Origin: Apoderus coryli
Lineage: Eukaryota; Arthropoda; Insecta; Coleoptera; Attelabidae
Length of the DNA: 64,000 nucleotides
Direction of reading: 5' to 3'
Assembly (NCBI GenBank): GCA_911728435.2
Contig: OU452199.1
Span: forward strand, 248,001-312,000
This document shows positions 34,176 through 46,084 of this stretch, piece by piece. The notes beneath the pieces are model-generated. The model worked only from the letters and a program-made list of their open reading frames with translations, was not told the DNA's origin and made no database searches. Made by a program: the position numbers and the translations under genes. Position 1 is the stretch's first letter. Each line of letters begins with the position of its first letter.

Positions 34176-37100
34176 ATCTAGATCCTGCTAATACTCAGTT
34201 GTTTAAATTCATCGCGTCGTTTATCCTGTCAATTTGACAGTGTTACACCATGAACTGAATCAAAGATGTGGAGTTTAAAGAACTAATATCTAATCTACTT
34301 TCGACATGAGGAAAGACCCTAGGTGTCAATTCTTGAAAAACGGGGGTAACTTATCAACCAAGAGAACTGAGAAAATAGTTCTTTCGATTGTTTGAGGATC
34401 GACAAATGAGGCACGGCGCACTGCTTTCAAGAATTGATACGCTGATTAAATATCGGTTATGTGTCATTTTAGGTTCATTCAGTTAATTGTTCCTTTATTT
34501 AGATAAACCATTAACAAAGTCAATGTAAATAGAATATCTAACAGCCATTGAACGATGGTAACAGCAAAACAAAGAAAATAAACATAATTTTGGTGTGTTA
34601 AACCGAACACCTCCTGAACAACTACCCATAAAATTTCAATCCTGTATTATTTACAAAATGCACCAAAAGAGAAAAAACCTACAAAAAAATAATACGCTTT
34701 TTTGAAAAATAAGTAAAAAAATAATTGTAATTGTCTACTTATTAGTTTTTGTACATACTAATTATTGTTAATTAAATATTTAGTAGATATTTGCAGCAAA
34801 ACAGGAGAGAAAAACCATACATAAATTAGAAAACCAAGTATAGGTTGTATAAGAAAAAATAATAATAATAATTAAGAACGGGAAACTTTTCAAATTTGTC
34901 CTAAGGTCTGAGTGTATTTTATGTTACTATCGATCCACACAGCACATTGCGCCCAAATAATCTATTAAGCTTACCGCAATGTCATCCAAATTACATCATT
35001 TTTTGGAAGTTTTATCGGATTGGACTATCTAGACGATATACAATATCGATAGTCTATTAACGTCAAAGTTAGTTACATCATGTTGGCTGTCATAGAAGTT
35101 CTGTGTCAAAACTGGTCTCTTGACTGCAGGAACTGTAATTCCTTATTGTACGAATGCACTCTGACCATAGCCTAGATATTATACAGTTGTATTATAATAA
35201 TTAATTAAATCTAAACGTTCAGTGAAGGTAGTTACTTTGAGATTTTTGTACAACAAAAACTCAGATCGTAAAAATAAACATCACTATGCACATAGGTATG
35301 ATTTTTTTAAATACCCTGTATAATATGAAGCATTAAACAAAAACAGCGTTTTAGCTGTTTCAGATTTATTTTAATGTTGCTTCTAAATTACATTTATTTG
35401 ATTTTTGGTATACACTACATATTGCCATTTCATAAATCAAATTTTAAATAAAAAAAAAAACAAATTTTCCGCAACGAAAACATTATAGACCTTTTAGAAT
35501 ATTTCACATGAATTTCGAAACATCCTGTATATCATCTACCTAAACTTGACAATAATTACAAAGTAATTTCCTTCGCGCTTACTTAGTAATGTAATACATA
35601 TAGTAATAATAAAAAAAATTACTTCTATACGGGTCATATTCATAAATTTAGTGAAAAATTAATAATAATTAAAAAAAGGAAAAAACAATTAAGAACAGAA
35701 ATGTGTTTTGTTGTGGGGGTTTTTAATTAATTTTTAGAAATATGTAACAAATTTAAATGTGAATATAAATAAACCTTGTAAATAATTTAGGTATGTGTAT
35801 AAAAAATATAAGACGACAAAAAAAAATACAAATAAAAAAATGCAAATAAACTTGTGCGCAGTTATTCTGCTGTTTACTGATATCTTGTTTTTGATTTTTT
35901 TTCTTAGCTAATCCTTTACAAAAAACAATTTTTTTCCATGTATATATAGTAATTAATAATAATTTATTGAAAGGATACTTTTGATTTAAAATCTGATTAA
36001 TTACTAAATTGTCACATTTAATTATTAATAAAATTAATTGTTACAAGTGTTTGTCTAAATTTTATATTTACTGAACCGAAAAGTTGGTTTGTGATACTTG
36101 GTCAGAAATGACTACAGTGATTATATTATAATAAGTTGATTGATACACGTACATGAAAACAGTTGTATATTTTTTTCTATAGAAAAATGTAAAAAAAAGA
36201 AATGCTGTGACATCTATTGTTCAAGATCCAAACTGTGCTCTATTTTATTACAGTGCACTGTCATATCCTAGATAGAGACAGAAATGCCACTTGTTTTTGT
36301 TTGGACGCCATTTTAAAGCAAATATGAATGTATTTTGTGTTGTATAACTTTCGTTGCATAAACAACTTGATTGTTTTCAATAGGTCAGTTCTCAGTTCAA
36401 TATATCTATCTGGCTCTTGGATATTTTAAGTTAAATGGCCATTGTAAAATAAGTGCTACCTCTTGCGATTAAAATTTTCAAAAAAATCCAAAAATTGCAC
36501 TCTAAACTGCTAAAGCAAATATTAATATACACATAAATCTTGGTTAAAGAATAACATTGAGGCAAAAATATTCGTCCAATGAAAAATCAGACATCTGTCG
36601 ACATCACTGTCTATTAAGATACTATAGGATACTGTAAACTGGTCAATAATTAAGGTATATTATATTCTTTGCTCATAGGTGGTGCTAATTACTATTTTGT
36701 TTTATTTTTGACGTTTGTTATAGCAAACAAAATAATTGTTATTTTTAATTTGTTTGGTTTTAAATGTTTATGCCGATTTTTTAAAGTTATTTTATTAAAT
36801 AATAATTCACGTTGGTTGAAAAAGTGATAATTACGATAACACCTAGCTAAATTTAATATTATTTCCTAATTTCTTTACAGATTTCTTAAGATATTAAACA
36901 CATTACCTTTCTTACAGTCTTGTTTTGTACTTCCTACCCATCCAAGGATGAACACATCAAGTATTTAAACATTAATGAAAGGTATTTATGAATAATATAC
37001 ACTTTTAAATTACTGCTAACCCAAAACTGTAAGTACAATATCACTACATCAACTTGAACTATTCATGTACATACCTACTTCCTTTTAGATTGATTATACC

Positions 37101-37926
37101 GTTTAATGAAAAGATCCAAGTAACATTAACGATTAGCGTTTTGAATGAGTCAGAAGAGACTTGAAAGATGCTTAAAGTACAGGTAAACATAGCTAATACA
37201 ATATAATATTTATTGGTAAGTACTTACAAAAATTTCATAAGATTTTAGGATGATATTTAATGATTTATTTAGTTTGGCACTTAATATAAGTGAATTTGGG
37301 GTTTTGGACTCTCGTATGTGCCAAACTAATTCCTAAATTGCTTACGGATAAGTTGAAAACGCTTAAGATATCCTGAGATATGTAGGTGATGAAAATATGC
37401 TTAAGAACGTCATTAAAGTTGGCGAGTCGTGGGTTTACGGTTACAACTCAGAAACAAACATGTCGAAATCGCAACAATATTACGTCCATGTTGATTGCTC
37501 GATTCTCAAAAGATTGCTTGTCACAATGACATGAAAACTGCTGCAGAATTTTGGAGAATATTCCCTATAAGCGTACTGTTCAGTCAAATTTATCAGGTCG
37601 GATATTTATTGGACATACGTTGTGCCTTATAAAATGTTGTGCTGCTATCTGAGAGTATTTTTATATTATAAGAATTTTTAGGATTATATGCACATTTTAC
37701 TAAGGAATAAGCCAGAAATGTAAGTACCACAATGGTTAATGATACGTACGTACGTGGTACGCCCTGTATAATTTATAAAAACATTTTCTGCTTGTACAAA
37801 AATATGTATTAACAATAAATAAATCATATTAAAACACCCTCATGTTCTTTTTGTTCAATACAGCCTCATTATATTTTTGAAAAACAATGATTTCCACATA
37901 TAAATAATAAATGTTTTCTCTTGCAG
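34176..37926. other. Long AT-rich interval upstream of a zinc-finger exon
   Basis: No exon could be recognised, although the 5' exons of the zinc-finger gene at 37927 should lie here or farther away. Isolated CCCTGTAT motifs (35311, 35524, 37763) resemble worn ends of TACAGGG elements. A/T runs dominate 34700-36200. I see no RNA gene. Confidence 0.45.
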
Positions 37927-38554
37927 ACTCCAACTATCCGAAGACCAAAAGAAAAAATCGAAAATCCTCTCCGAAATCCGCTCATACCGTCAACAATACG
38001 AAACATACGGTTGTTCGCAATGCGACTTTATCACTTTCAAAAAAAAACAACTCGTCGAACACCTTGTTCGCAATCACACAACTCTAAACGACCAAACCAT
38101 ATTGTACCACTCGTGTTTCGGTTGTAACTTCAAGGCGATGCTCGAAACCGAGTTGAAGGAACACATGTGGGAGAAGCATGCGAAACGGGACAAATTCCGT
38201 TGCTCCAAATGTTCATTCTCCTCGATTTATGCGGATAACTTGAAGCGGCATATGTTTCGGCATGAGGGAATCATGGATTACACGTGCAGCTTATGCGACT
38301 TTAAGAGTCCGTACAAGCACTCGTGGCAGCGGCATATGAAGAAGCAACACAAGCAGAAAAAGACTTGTAAATTGTGTGGGTACACAGCAAAGAATGATTC
38401 GACATTGAAGGTGCATGTGAAACGGAAGCATGAAAATGTGCAGAATTTGCAGAATATACATTGTGATTTGTGTGATTTTAAGACGTACTATGAGAGTTCG
38501 TTGAGGAGGCATCGGAGTAGAGCACATGCGACCAGTGAGGCTGGTGGGATATAA
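37927..38554 (+). CDS. C2H2 zinc-finger protein, terminal exon
   Basis: A TTCTCTTGCAG acceptor at 37926 opens the exon, which needs two bases from an unseen upstream exon. It encodes about 208 residues with six C2H2-type fingers in tandem: CSQCDFITFKKKQLVEHLV..H, CFGCNFKAMLETELKEHM..H, CSKCSFSSIYADNLKRHM..H, CSLCDFKSPYKHSWQRHMKK..H, CKLCGYTAKNDSTLKVHV..H and CDLCDFKTYYESSLRRHR..H. The linkers are not the TGEKP type. Each finger has a Phe/Tyr two residues after the second Cys, a type frequent in insect CxxCxF/Y finger arrays. A nuclear, nucleic-acid-binding role is likely; the specific protein is not recognised. The gene is partial because no 5' exon or start was found. The AATAAA at 38572 fits the transcript end. 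Confidence 0.8.
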
Positions 38555-38571
38555 ATAGTTTGGTTACATTT

Positions 38572-38577
38572 AATAAA
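38572..38577 (+). terminator. Polyadenylation signal AATAAA of the zinc-finger gene
   Basis: Canonical AATAAA about 18 bases after the stop codon of the C2H2 exon. The short spacing implies a very short 3' UTR. Confidence 0.5.
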
Positions 38578-38798
38578 TTTTTCCTGAGTGATCTCGAGAA
38601 CTATTACAGTGGCGTAGTGACAAATTATCGATTCTTTCTAGCTTATTATGGGGGGTTTGAAACTTGTGACTGCGGCCACAGATAATTTTACGCAATTACT
38701 TCATGGCTCAATGAAACAAAATGTCGATTTTGTTTTCCTTCATCTCCAGGGATAGTTGATAGGTTACTTTAAAGGTTAAAAGTTCTTGTAACCTTTAA

Positions 38799-40387
38799 CA
38801 GTCGCACTAGGACCAGGACTGGGTACCCGGAGAATGTGGAACAGGGGGGTTAGCGGCTAACCCCAAGTTTGATTAAAATCGGAACGGGGGCTAGCGACTG
38901 ACCCCACGTTTTCTTAAAACTTGGATAAGTTTTTAACGTAAAAAAATGATTTTAATTAAAACTTATTTAAATTAAATAAACATTTATTTTTTATTAAATT
39001 TAACGAAACAATATTCAAATCGTATAAAAGTGCAAAAAACCTAAATATTACAATTTGTTTATTCTTTTATTTTCTTGGGATTTAAGGTTCTTATAAGCGA
39101 TTTTTTTTTTCCTTTTGAAATATGTTTATTTCATGTCAATGGTACAACGTTTCGGCTTATTCGCCTTCCTCAGGTACATCTCCTTTCAACATCGCATGAT
39201 TCATAGAATTTTTTTGCTGTATACCACTTTTAGTGGGTATTTTGTTTGAATCTGCCAGATTCAAATCTGCAAAATGTAAATTGGCAAATTCTCTTCACTG
39301 AATAAGTCGATAAGTGGATCTTTAATTTGCTTGTAAGCACCTGCTGTTATCAAAAATCCCATGTATCCTAATATTTTATCTTTTTCAAAAGTTCTTGATT
39401 TTTGTATGAAAGAAGATCGCGGAGTGCTTTCTTTTACAAGGGCGAGTTTCTCATTCGTATATTGCAAAATAAAATCAATGATATCATCATCGAAAAAGAG
39501 TCGGAACGCTTCAATCAGCCTCTTAGAATTTATTCCGTGTTTTAGACCTGGTTCTTCTCTCATTACATTGGCAGCTATATGCCTTCGTCGAGTAATGGGT
39601 TTAGGTTTCCATGTAAGACCTGATGCAGAAATCATGTCAGAATTGGTTTGATTTATTATATATTTAATTAGTACTACTAAAACATTTTGAGAATAAATGT
39701 ACCAACCATCATTATTTCCCTCCATATCACTACTTTCTTCGGCTGAATCCTCATTCACGGTTTCTTCAGATTCGTGCTGCTCCAACTGAGAATTTGGAGC
39801 TCAAAGAGTACAAAAATATTTAGGATATAACCCCTGTAAAGTATTTGCCATGCCTAGCATACTTTTATAGTTTTTTGAAACCATCTATTTAGTTACTTAC
39901 AAGATGACTCATTTTCTGTTTCTTCAAAAAAGCGATCCTGATGTTCTTCTTCGGATTCTTCGTCTGAGCTCTCCAAATCTGGGTCTATGTAATCCCTACA
40001 CAAATCATCATCATCATCCTTCCAGTTCGCGATCAGTCAAATATCTTCCACTCATATCTAAACGTAACTGAATATTTTAGAATATAAAAAAATCAACACT
40101 AGACTAACACTGCAACAACTGAGATGATACTGGTAAAAAGTTGCCAGACACATCCATATCGTTATTATTAGGAAGGCTTAGGCGCGTCGGTCGTACTATG
40201 CGTTATATAAACGTCCGGCGAAGGTGAAACTCTTGACAAATTCCAACAAATTGTGTGTCTAGGGATTGAAAAAATATGTAAAATAAATGTCCTAAAAGAT
40301 ATTTGAAAAGAAAGTAAAAATAGGTAAGTAGTGTTAAAAAAAGTTAACTGGGGTCATCGCCTGACCCCCCACTTCCAGGTGCGACTG
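38799..40387 (-). mobile_element. piggyBac-like element, deletion derivative
   Basis: Inverted ends CAGTCGCACTAGGACC / complement of CAGTCGCACCTGG are flanked by TTAA on both sides (38795-38798 and 40388-40391), the piggyBac target. The minus strand starts MSGRYLTDRELE at about 40056, passes an acidic stretch (DPDLESSDEESEEEHQD), then MEQHESEETVNEDSAEESSD and the transposase N-terminal domain: LTWKPKPITRRR, REEPGLKHGINSKRLIEAF, FFDDDIIDFILQYTNEKLAL, ILGYMGFLITAGAYK. The catalytic DDE core and Cys-rich C-terminus are gone, and the N-terminus is frameshifted near 40018. Confidence 0.87.
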
Positions 40388-40580
40388 TTAAAGTAACCTA
40401 TTATTGGTCCCACTATAAAAAATAACTGTAGATACGAGGGTTACCTTTACGTTATACACTTTGACATAATATATTCCAACCAGTTTTCCAAACAATTTTT
40501 CCGCTGTGAACATTGATTCTCAATTCAAGTTGTGTAGTTGTCTTGTTTATAAAATTATTTTTTTATTAATTCGCATACAT

Positions 40581-41450
40581 GTAATTATTATTGATTTCTT
40601 TATTTACGCCCATTTTATACAAAATTACAATAAATATAAATAGTTCTACAATAAAACACTTCAAAAGAATTAGACAATCGAAAAATGTCAAATAAAAATC
40701 AATCACAAACAAAATGGATAATAATAATCTACACGATCAATACTTCACTATTATAAAGCAATATGGTACAACACAACGTATCAATTATCAAAGAGGTGCC
40801 CTACTGAACCCAAAAAGGTATTTCTCGGGACAAAAAAATCCAGTGTCTCTTCACTGTCATTGGCGAGACGCATGGAGCGCGCCAAAAATGAATTGCAACC
40901 ATAATTTGTTCTGGAATGTGTCTGGTGAAACATACTCCTCGTACGCGTTGCACGATATGGAACATGAATTCTAATCTTGCCCAAAAGATCTGGACAATTC
41001 AACCTTCCATTTATAGGGTCATACAATAAAATCAAATCATGTCTCTGTCGTCGATCACCCAGCGTAGGACTCGAAGTCGGCCTATAGTTCAAAACGATTC
41101 TCAAAAATAAAGTCTATATGCACTTTGTAGGCTAGGTATCTAAGAAATTTGTGAAATTTGTGCTGTACCTGCTCAATTTTTACCAGATGCACAGTATAAT
41201 GTGGAGACCAGACAGCCGACGCATACTCAAGGCACGGCATGACCAAACTTGCGTAAAGAAGCCTCAGAGAATCGACATGTACTCCCGTGAGCAACGTTTA
41301 ATAAAGCCAAGAACCTTCAGAGACCTTGAGACCATTGAAGTTACATGTGGAATAAAGGTCAAACCATTAACGATAATAAGTACTAGAAAAATATATAATA
41401 ATCAAAATGTACGCCCAATAGGCAATAGTCGTCTGCACGAAGTCTTCTAG
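40581..41450 (-). mobile_element. 3' fragment of a non-LTR retrotransposon
   Basis: The minus strand shows RT thumb/C-terminal blocks in broken frames: VNGLTFIPHVTSMVSRSLKV, LRLLYASLVMPCLEYASAVW, EQVQHKFHKFLRYLAYK, then DPINGRLNCPDLLGKIRIHV and the C-terminus near 40781. The 3' end GGGCGTAAATAAAGAAATC with an AATAATAAT tail is at 40581-40615. Confidence 0.75.
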
Positions 41451-41910
41451 CTACGCCACTGCTAATATATGTTCAGTAAATTTTATTTATTTTTAATTAC
41501 ATGATTAGTTTAGGTTCTATGAACAAATGAATCTCTATCCAAAAGTATTAGAATTAGTAAATTGTATAATGAAGAATAATTAAACGAATTTAAATTAAAT
41601 GATAACAGTTATATACCTAAGTTAGTTTAGTAGAGAATCGTATTTTTGGGAATTCAAAAAATAAAAGATAATGTCTATGTTCCGAAATCAATGATTTTAC
41701 TGATAATCATCTACTGAAAGTAGGGATGCCAGGTTTGAACTTATATATAAAAGTGGGACAAAGTAAATTTTTTATTTTCTCATCATAAATTCGTTGGGAC
41801 TGAAGATCAGAAACAACATTTTATAGTATAATTTCAACAGTTCTTTTTCGTAATGTCTATTCACGTACGTGAAATACGAGGAAATTTTAAATAACAGGTG
41901 TTATAATAAT
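41451..41910. other. Intergenic, nothing recognised
   Basis: AT-rich sequence beginning with CTACGCCACTG, a possible transposon terminus (compare 38607). No gene-like content. Confidence 0.4.
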
Positions 41911-42230
41911 AATCCCTTTATTGTCTAACAGGTATAACTACCTGGTTGACCAGCTTATTATGTAGTGCAATCTCAAACACTTTAGAAAAATTAGATAGGA
42001 CAGAAATTGGCCGATAATTTACAATTCTATCAAGTTCGCCAGACTTATGTACAGGGCATACATGACCCATCTTCCAAGGGTCAGGAAATGTGTTAGATTG
42101 CAAAGAAAGGTTAAATATATATTGTAAAGGTTTGGCAAAGACGGTGGCACAATCCCTAATGATAAACGCAGGTATGTTATATTGCAAATCAGTCGGGAAA
42201 AAAAGCAATTAAAAAGAACATTTAAAGAGG
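41911..42230 (-). mobile_element. Internally deleted non-LTR retrotransposon (RT start joined to 3' tail)
   Basis: The minus strand reads IRDCATVFAKPLQYIFNLSL, FPDPWKMGHVCPVHKSGELD and IVNYRPISVLSNFSKVFEIA, i.e. the very start of the RT. A few residues later (near 41940) it runs straight into the element's 3' tail CCTGTTAGACAATAAAGGG followed by an ATTATTATT tail. The whole palm, thumb and C-terminus are missing. The tail matches the copy at 6143. Confidence 0.8.
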
Positions 42231-43415
42231 TTTGTTTTATTATATTTAGGTGCATATTTTTTGGCGTTCTAAGGTGGCAAATGGGAATTTCATAAAAAGC
42301 AAAAATAACATAAGACATAATAATACCTCTACTAAAATGCTGATAAATTATCACCTCTCACGCTTTGCTATTTTCAGGATGGTTAGTATAACGACATTTC
42401 ATCACTACCGAAAAGCAAGCTTTTTGTATTATGAAACGCGGTTTAGCACTTTCAATGTTTTCAGCAGGTTTCGGAACATAGCCAATGTGTGTGTGTGGTG
42501 ATTCCCCAAATTTTGACAGTTTGGTAGTTATTAGTGGATTGAAGGTACAGTCAGAAGAAATTTGAGACAATATATTACACAATCGATTAATACACATTCT
42601 TGAAATTGTAACCATAGATAGACAAGGCAAGGCCCCGTCTATTTCAGCAACCAATTATTGTAAGTTTGCTATAACATGATGTCTTAATTTGTGGAATCAC
42701 ATTATCATTAGAGAATGTGAGGAAATTAATTGAATAGTAAAGGAATATTTGAATACAAATGTGGATACATATTTCCACAACAAATTACGAGTTGCAAAAT
42801 ATAAATGCAGGGTGAAATTTAAAAAAGATCAAAAAAATATGAATGTAGATTTGTTTGTATAGGAATTAGAATATTATATAGTTTAGTTGATAGTGTAACA
42901 ATTATTAATGTAAACTTATATTTAATAATTTTACCAAAAGATACCTCTAAACATAATAAATATATTTGTTTTGAAAAGACCGAAATTACTTAAATAAAAA
43001 CATTTTTGTGTTGATGTTTTCCTTCGCCGAATTTGAAATTTGTTGTAAGTAGGTACCTATATACCACATCAATAAAACCTCTACAGTTAGAATATAAATA
43101 TTCTAAGGTGTTATTGCAATAATACACGGTACAATAACTCTACCACAGTATAATAAATAATACAGTATTCTGACTTTCTGCTTGCGAGCCGTCCTGCGCA
43201 TTTCGTCGCGCATGCCGTCATTATGGGTTACAACGTCACAATAATCACATAGACTTAGATAAATACCGTTCACTCCTGTGTTCAATATATAGTTCATTGT
43301 CGGCGTGTATGAGATAAATAAATATTGTGTTTAAATCTAATTTTGTGTTTTTGGTATAGTGTTCGTGAGAATTGAAAGGATTTTATTTTTATTAACGTAT
43401 CTTATGATTAATACA
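42231..43415. other. Intergenic region with one unassigned minus-strand frame
   Basis: A 98-codon frame at 42654-42358 (minus; contains PKPAENIESAKPRFIIQKAC) looks protein-like but I cannot place it. The rest is AT-rich. The last 100 bases may be 5' flank of the THAP-like exon. Confidence 0.35.
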
Positions 43416-43516
43416 ATGAACAATCAGGGAGGACATGTGTGTGCTGCAAAATGTTGTCCCAATAAGCGGTACACTTGCTCTAAACATTTTTTTCGCTTCC
43501 CCACAGATCCTGTTAG
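43416..43516 (+). CDS. THAP-like domain, first exon only
   Basis: The ATG at 43416 starts MNNQGGHVCAAKCCPNKRYT, followed by CSKHFFRFPTDPVR and a GTGAGT donor at 43517. The spaced cysteines followed by FFRFPTDP match the first third of a THAP zinc-binding domain (C..C then F-x-R-F-P-x-D). The remaining THAP motifs (the invariant Trp and the distal C..H pair) must be in a later exon, which I could not find in the next 2.5 kb. It may be the stub of a THAP-containing transposon (P-element or THAP9 type) or of a cellular THAP gene whose rest is interrupted. Only the N-terminal part is supported. Confidence 0.5.
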
Positions 43517-44969
43517 GTGAGTAATAAGTAAAAATAAAGATTAATACTAGATAATTTTACGTTTATAACAACTATTTCTATAACCGTAAAATTTATATTA
43601 CGAAATGGCAGTATCTAATATGTTTTTAAACTAAATGAAAGTAAAACATAAACACAAGTTGTCTCGTGGGGAGATAGCATGATAACGCAATCAGCTAGGG
43701 GTTATATTATTGATAATATATATATGGCCCTTGTTTGACTAAAATTGCTAAAAGAGGCTAGCAATAAGATTAAGGAAATCGGCTGGTTAAGAATGAAACA
43801 ACGTCTGATTTTCATTCAGTAATTTTGATTAATAAAAATCATCAGATGGAAATAGGCGGAATACTTATATGAAAGATTGAAGTTCCGGGGATCGGTGTAT
43901 GATGTGAATATTCCTCATAAAACTGTCATTACGCCACCGCTAGACAACATCAATCTTTGAGCGGTCATTTTGCTATACGGTTTCAAAATATTGCAACGGT
44001 CTACCGGAGAATATAAAAAGTTTACAGGGGATTTCGTTTAAGAGCGCTGTCTGACACGAAATAGAACAAATTAATTTGTAGACATAAGCTACCTACTTAA
44101 TTTGGCCAGCGATGTAAAACTATTTTCAGATAGGTTTAAGCTAAAATATAAGTTACGTTTAGGTTAAGTTAGGAAGCACTGCTTCAACTTTTATAAAAAT
44201 GTCTTTTTTACTAATCAAGTCTGTATTATTGTTGTGTTTATTATTATTAAAAATCACCCAATCATGTCAACATTTAACTGATACCACCACTCAAGGCTGT
44301 TTTCAATCACTATGACACACCACAAATATTTCTGAAATTAACAGCGATATTATTATGTACTTAAATATTTTTACAAAAATGAAAATACAGTACTGTGGTT
44401 AGAAACTGAAAACTATAATTATTCTTAGTCAGGACCTGACTTATAACCCAAAATGGTGGCGTCATACGTCACAGTTTATTTCAAAGTGCCAACGTAGGGT
44501 CGGAATGCTGTACTTATTAATGCTGTGACTCTACCATGGCAATAATCACATATTTAGAAATCGAGTTTCTAGATCTGTGGCAATAATACGCATTATCAGT
44601 CAACGCGAAATATCAGTATTTTACTTCGAATATAAAGTGCCTTATATTCAAAGGTATTTTCACGCACATTACTTTTACAAATTTTATTGACAGTTAACAG
44701 AAATAAACCTCACAATTCGTTTCATAGCCAATGGCAATTGGGACAGTTTGTCCTTCCTTAAAAAAATGCAAGTGAGGTGAGCTGTCGATCATCATATCAG
44801 CTGTGGTTGTGTGAAGTGTAACAAAAGGATTATGAAGTCAGTGTCAAACAAACTATGATATGGAGAGGGAAAAATATTTTCGCTAACCTTGTCTGCTCAA
44901 ATAATAAATAATCTAGGGATTGTCTTTAAATGATATACGAAATATATTATGAAATCTTGTTATTAACAA
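43517..44969. other. Intergenic or intronic, nothing recognised
   Basis: Could be intron of the THAP-like gene. No exon with THAP continuation or other similarity was recognised. Confidence 0.4.
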
Positions 44970-44971
44970 TA

Positions 44972-45420
44972 GGGTTATTCTTTCGTACTGAACTAAGTGA
45001 ACAATCTGAAAATTGTCAGTTCATTCACGATTGTGCGTATTCTTTCGACATCGGTCACTTCTACCAAACTGATTAAAATTCCTACCCCCCCTTGCCGCTT
45101 ACTGATCAACCTCTAGGTACCGGTTAGTTCGTTCAGTTAACCTCTAAAAGTATTGAATATTGAGAGGTAATAATTGGAATATGATTTCGAATCAAACCAA
45201 TAAATTGTAAAAGTTTAAAACATGGATAATAATATCATGGAAGAAATAATTTTCCAGTTTTCAGAGCAGATTTGGTTGTTTTCACAAGATTTCGAGGTTA
45301 AGTGAAAGACAATCACAAAAAAGATGATCTTTCGGTTTCGCCAAATATTCAGTTCAGTAAAATCACATTCAGTTTAATCACATTCACTTGTTCAGATCAA
45401 TCACTACGAAAGAATAACCC
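44972..45420. mobile_element. MITE copy 1 (449 bases, TA-flanked)
   Basis: Ends GGGTTATTCTTTCGTA and complement, with TA on both sides (44970-44971; 45421-45422). Internally it carries repeated TCAGTT / AATCACATTCA motifs. It has no coding capacity. A second copy of about 90% visual identity lies at 47636. Confidence 0.85.
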
Positions 45421-46078
45421 TAATAAAGCATTTCGAGGATTTAACTGTCAAATTTCTAAAAGAAACGCACATTGATGACAGGTGAGTAAAAATCATGTTT
45501 CTTGTTGAGGGATAGTTGCAACAAAGTGCGATTCAAGCTCAAAATGCTTCTGATTGCTGGCCAAAGAGAAAAAAAGCCGGTGATATCACATTATTTGAAT
45601 CTGTCAGTATTTCGCATCAAAATCATTTCCGGAAGTTGTGCTTGGTTGATATAAATGTGTAGTTACATAAAGCCACTAAAATGTTCCTGTTGCGCAAGTC
45701 TTTGTGAATTGAACTATGTTGATTTTGTTTAGCACTTTTATTTAGTGTTTTAGTCAAGTATACGAAGTTAGAATGTTCCATGCAAAACTGGTCTCACTTT
45801 CAAACCTAACAGCGAACATTAGAATAGTGTTTCATTAAGAATATATAGACACATCGTATCTACAGACTTTCTCGATAACACATTCGACGCAATTTAGCAT
45901 GTATCTAATAAGGCATAAAAAATTTACTTACCTTTACCAGTATAACTGCTCTTCAAACCCTTGTCCAAAACTGACACTTTAATTTTTAATTCACAGAATA
46001 TTTTAAAAATGTATGTTTTCGTGTTACGCAACCGAAAATACATAAAACTTAACCATATACATAATATATGAGTATCAC
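45421..46078. other. Intergenic downstream of the ZAD gene
   Basis: No C2H2 exon on the minus strand and no other gene recognised. This was checked specifically because ZAD proteins usually continue into fingers. Confidence 0.5.
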
Positions 46079-46084
46079 TTTATT
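46079..46084 (-). terminator. Polyadenylation signal AATAAA of the ZAD gene
   Basis: On the minus strand the stop codon TAA runs directly into AATAAA (TAAATAAAG), so the signal overlaps the end of the coding sequence. This supports transcript termination right after this exon. Confidence 0.5.

Noticed and set aside
43103..43297. Minus-strand frame with CDYCDVVTH as a possible zinc finger of the ZAD gene
   Set aside because: Lacks the paired histidines and linker spacing of C2H2 fingers, and is a single isolated match.
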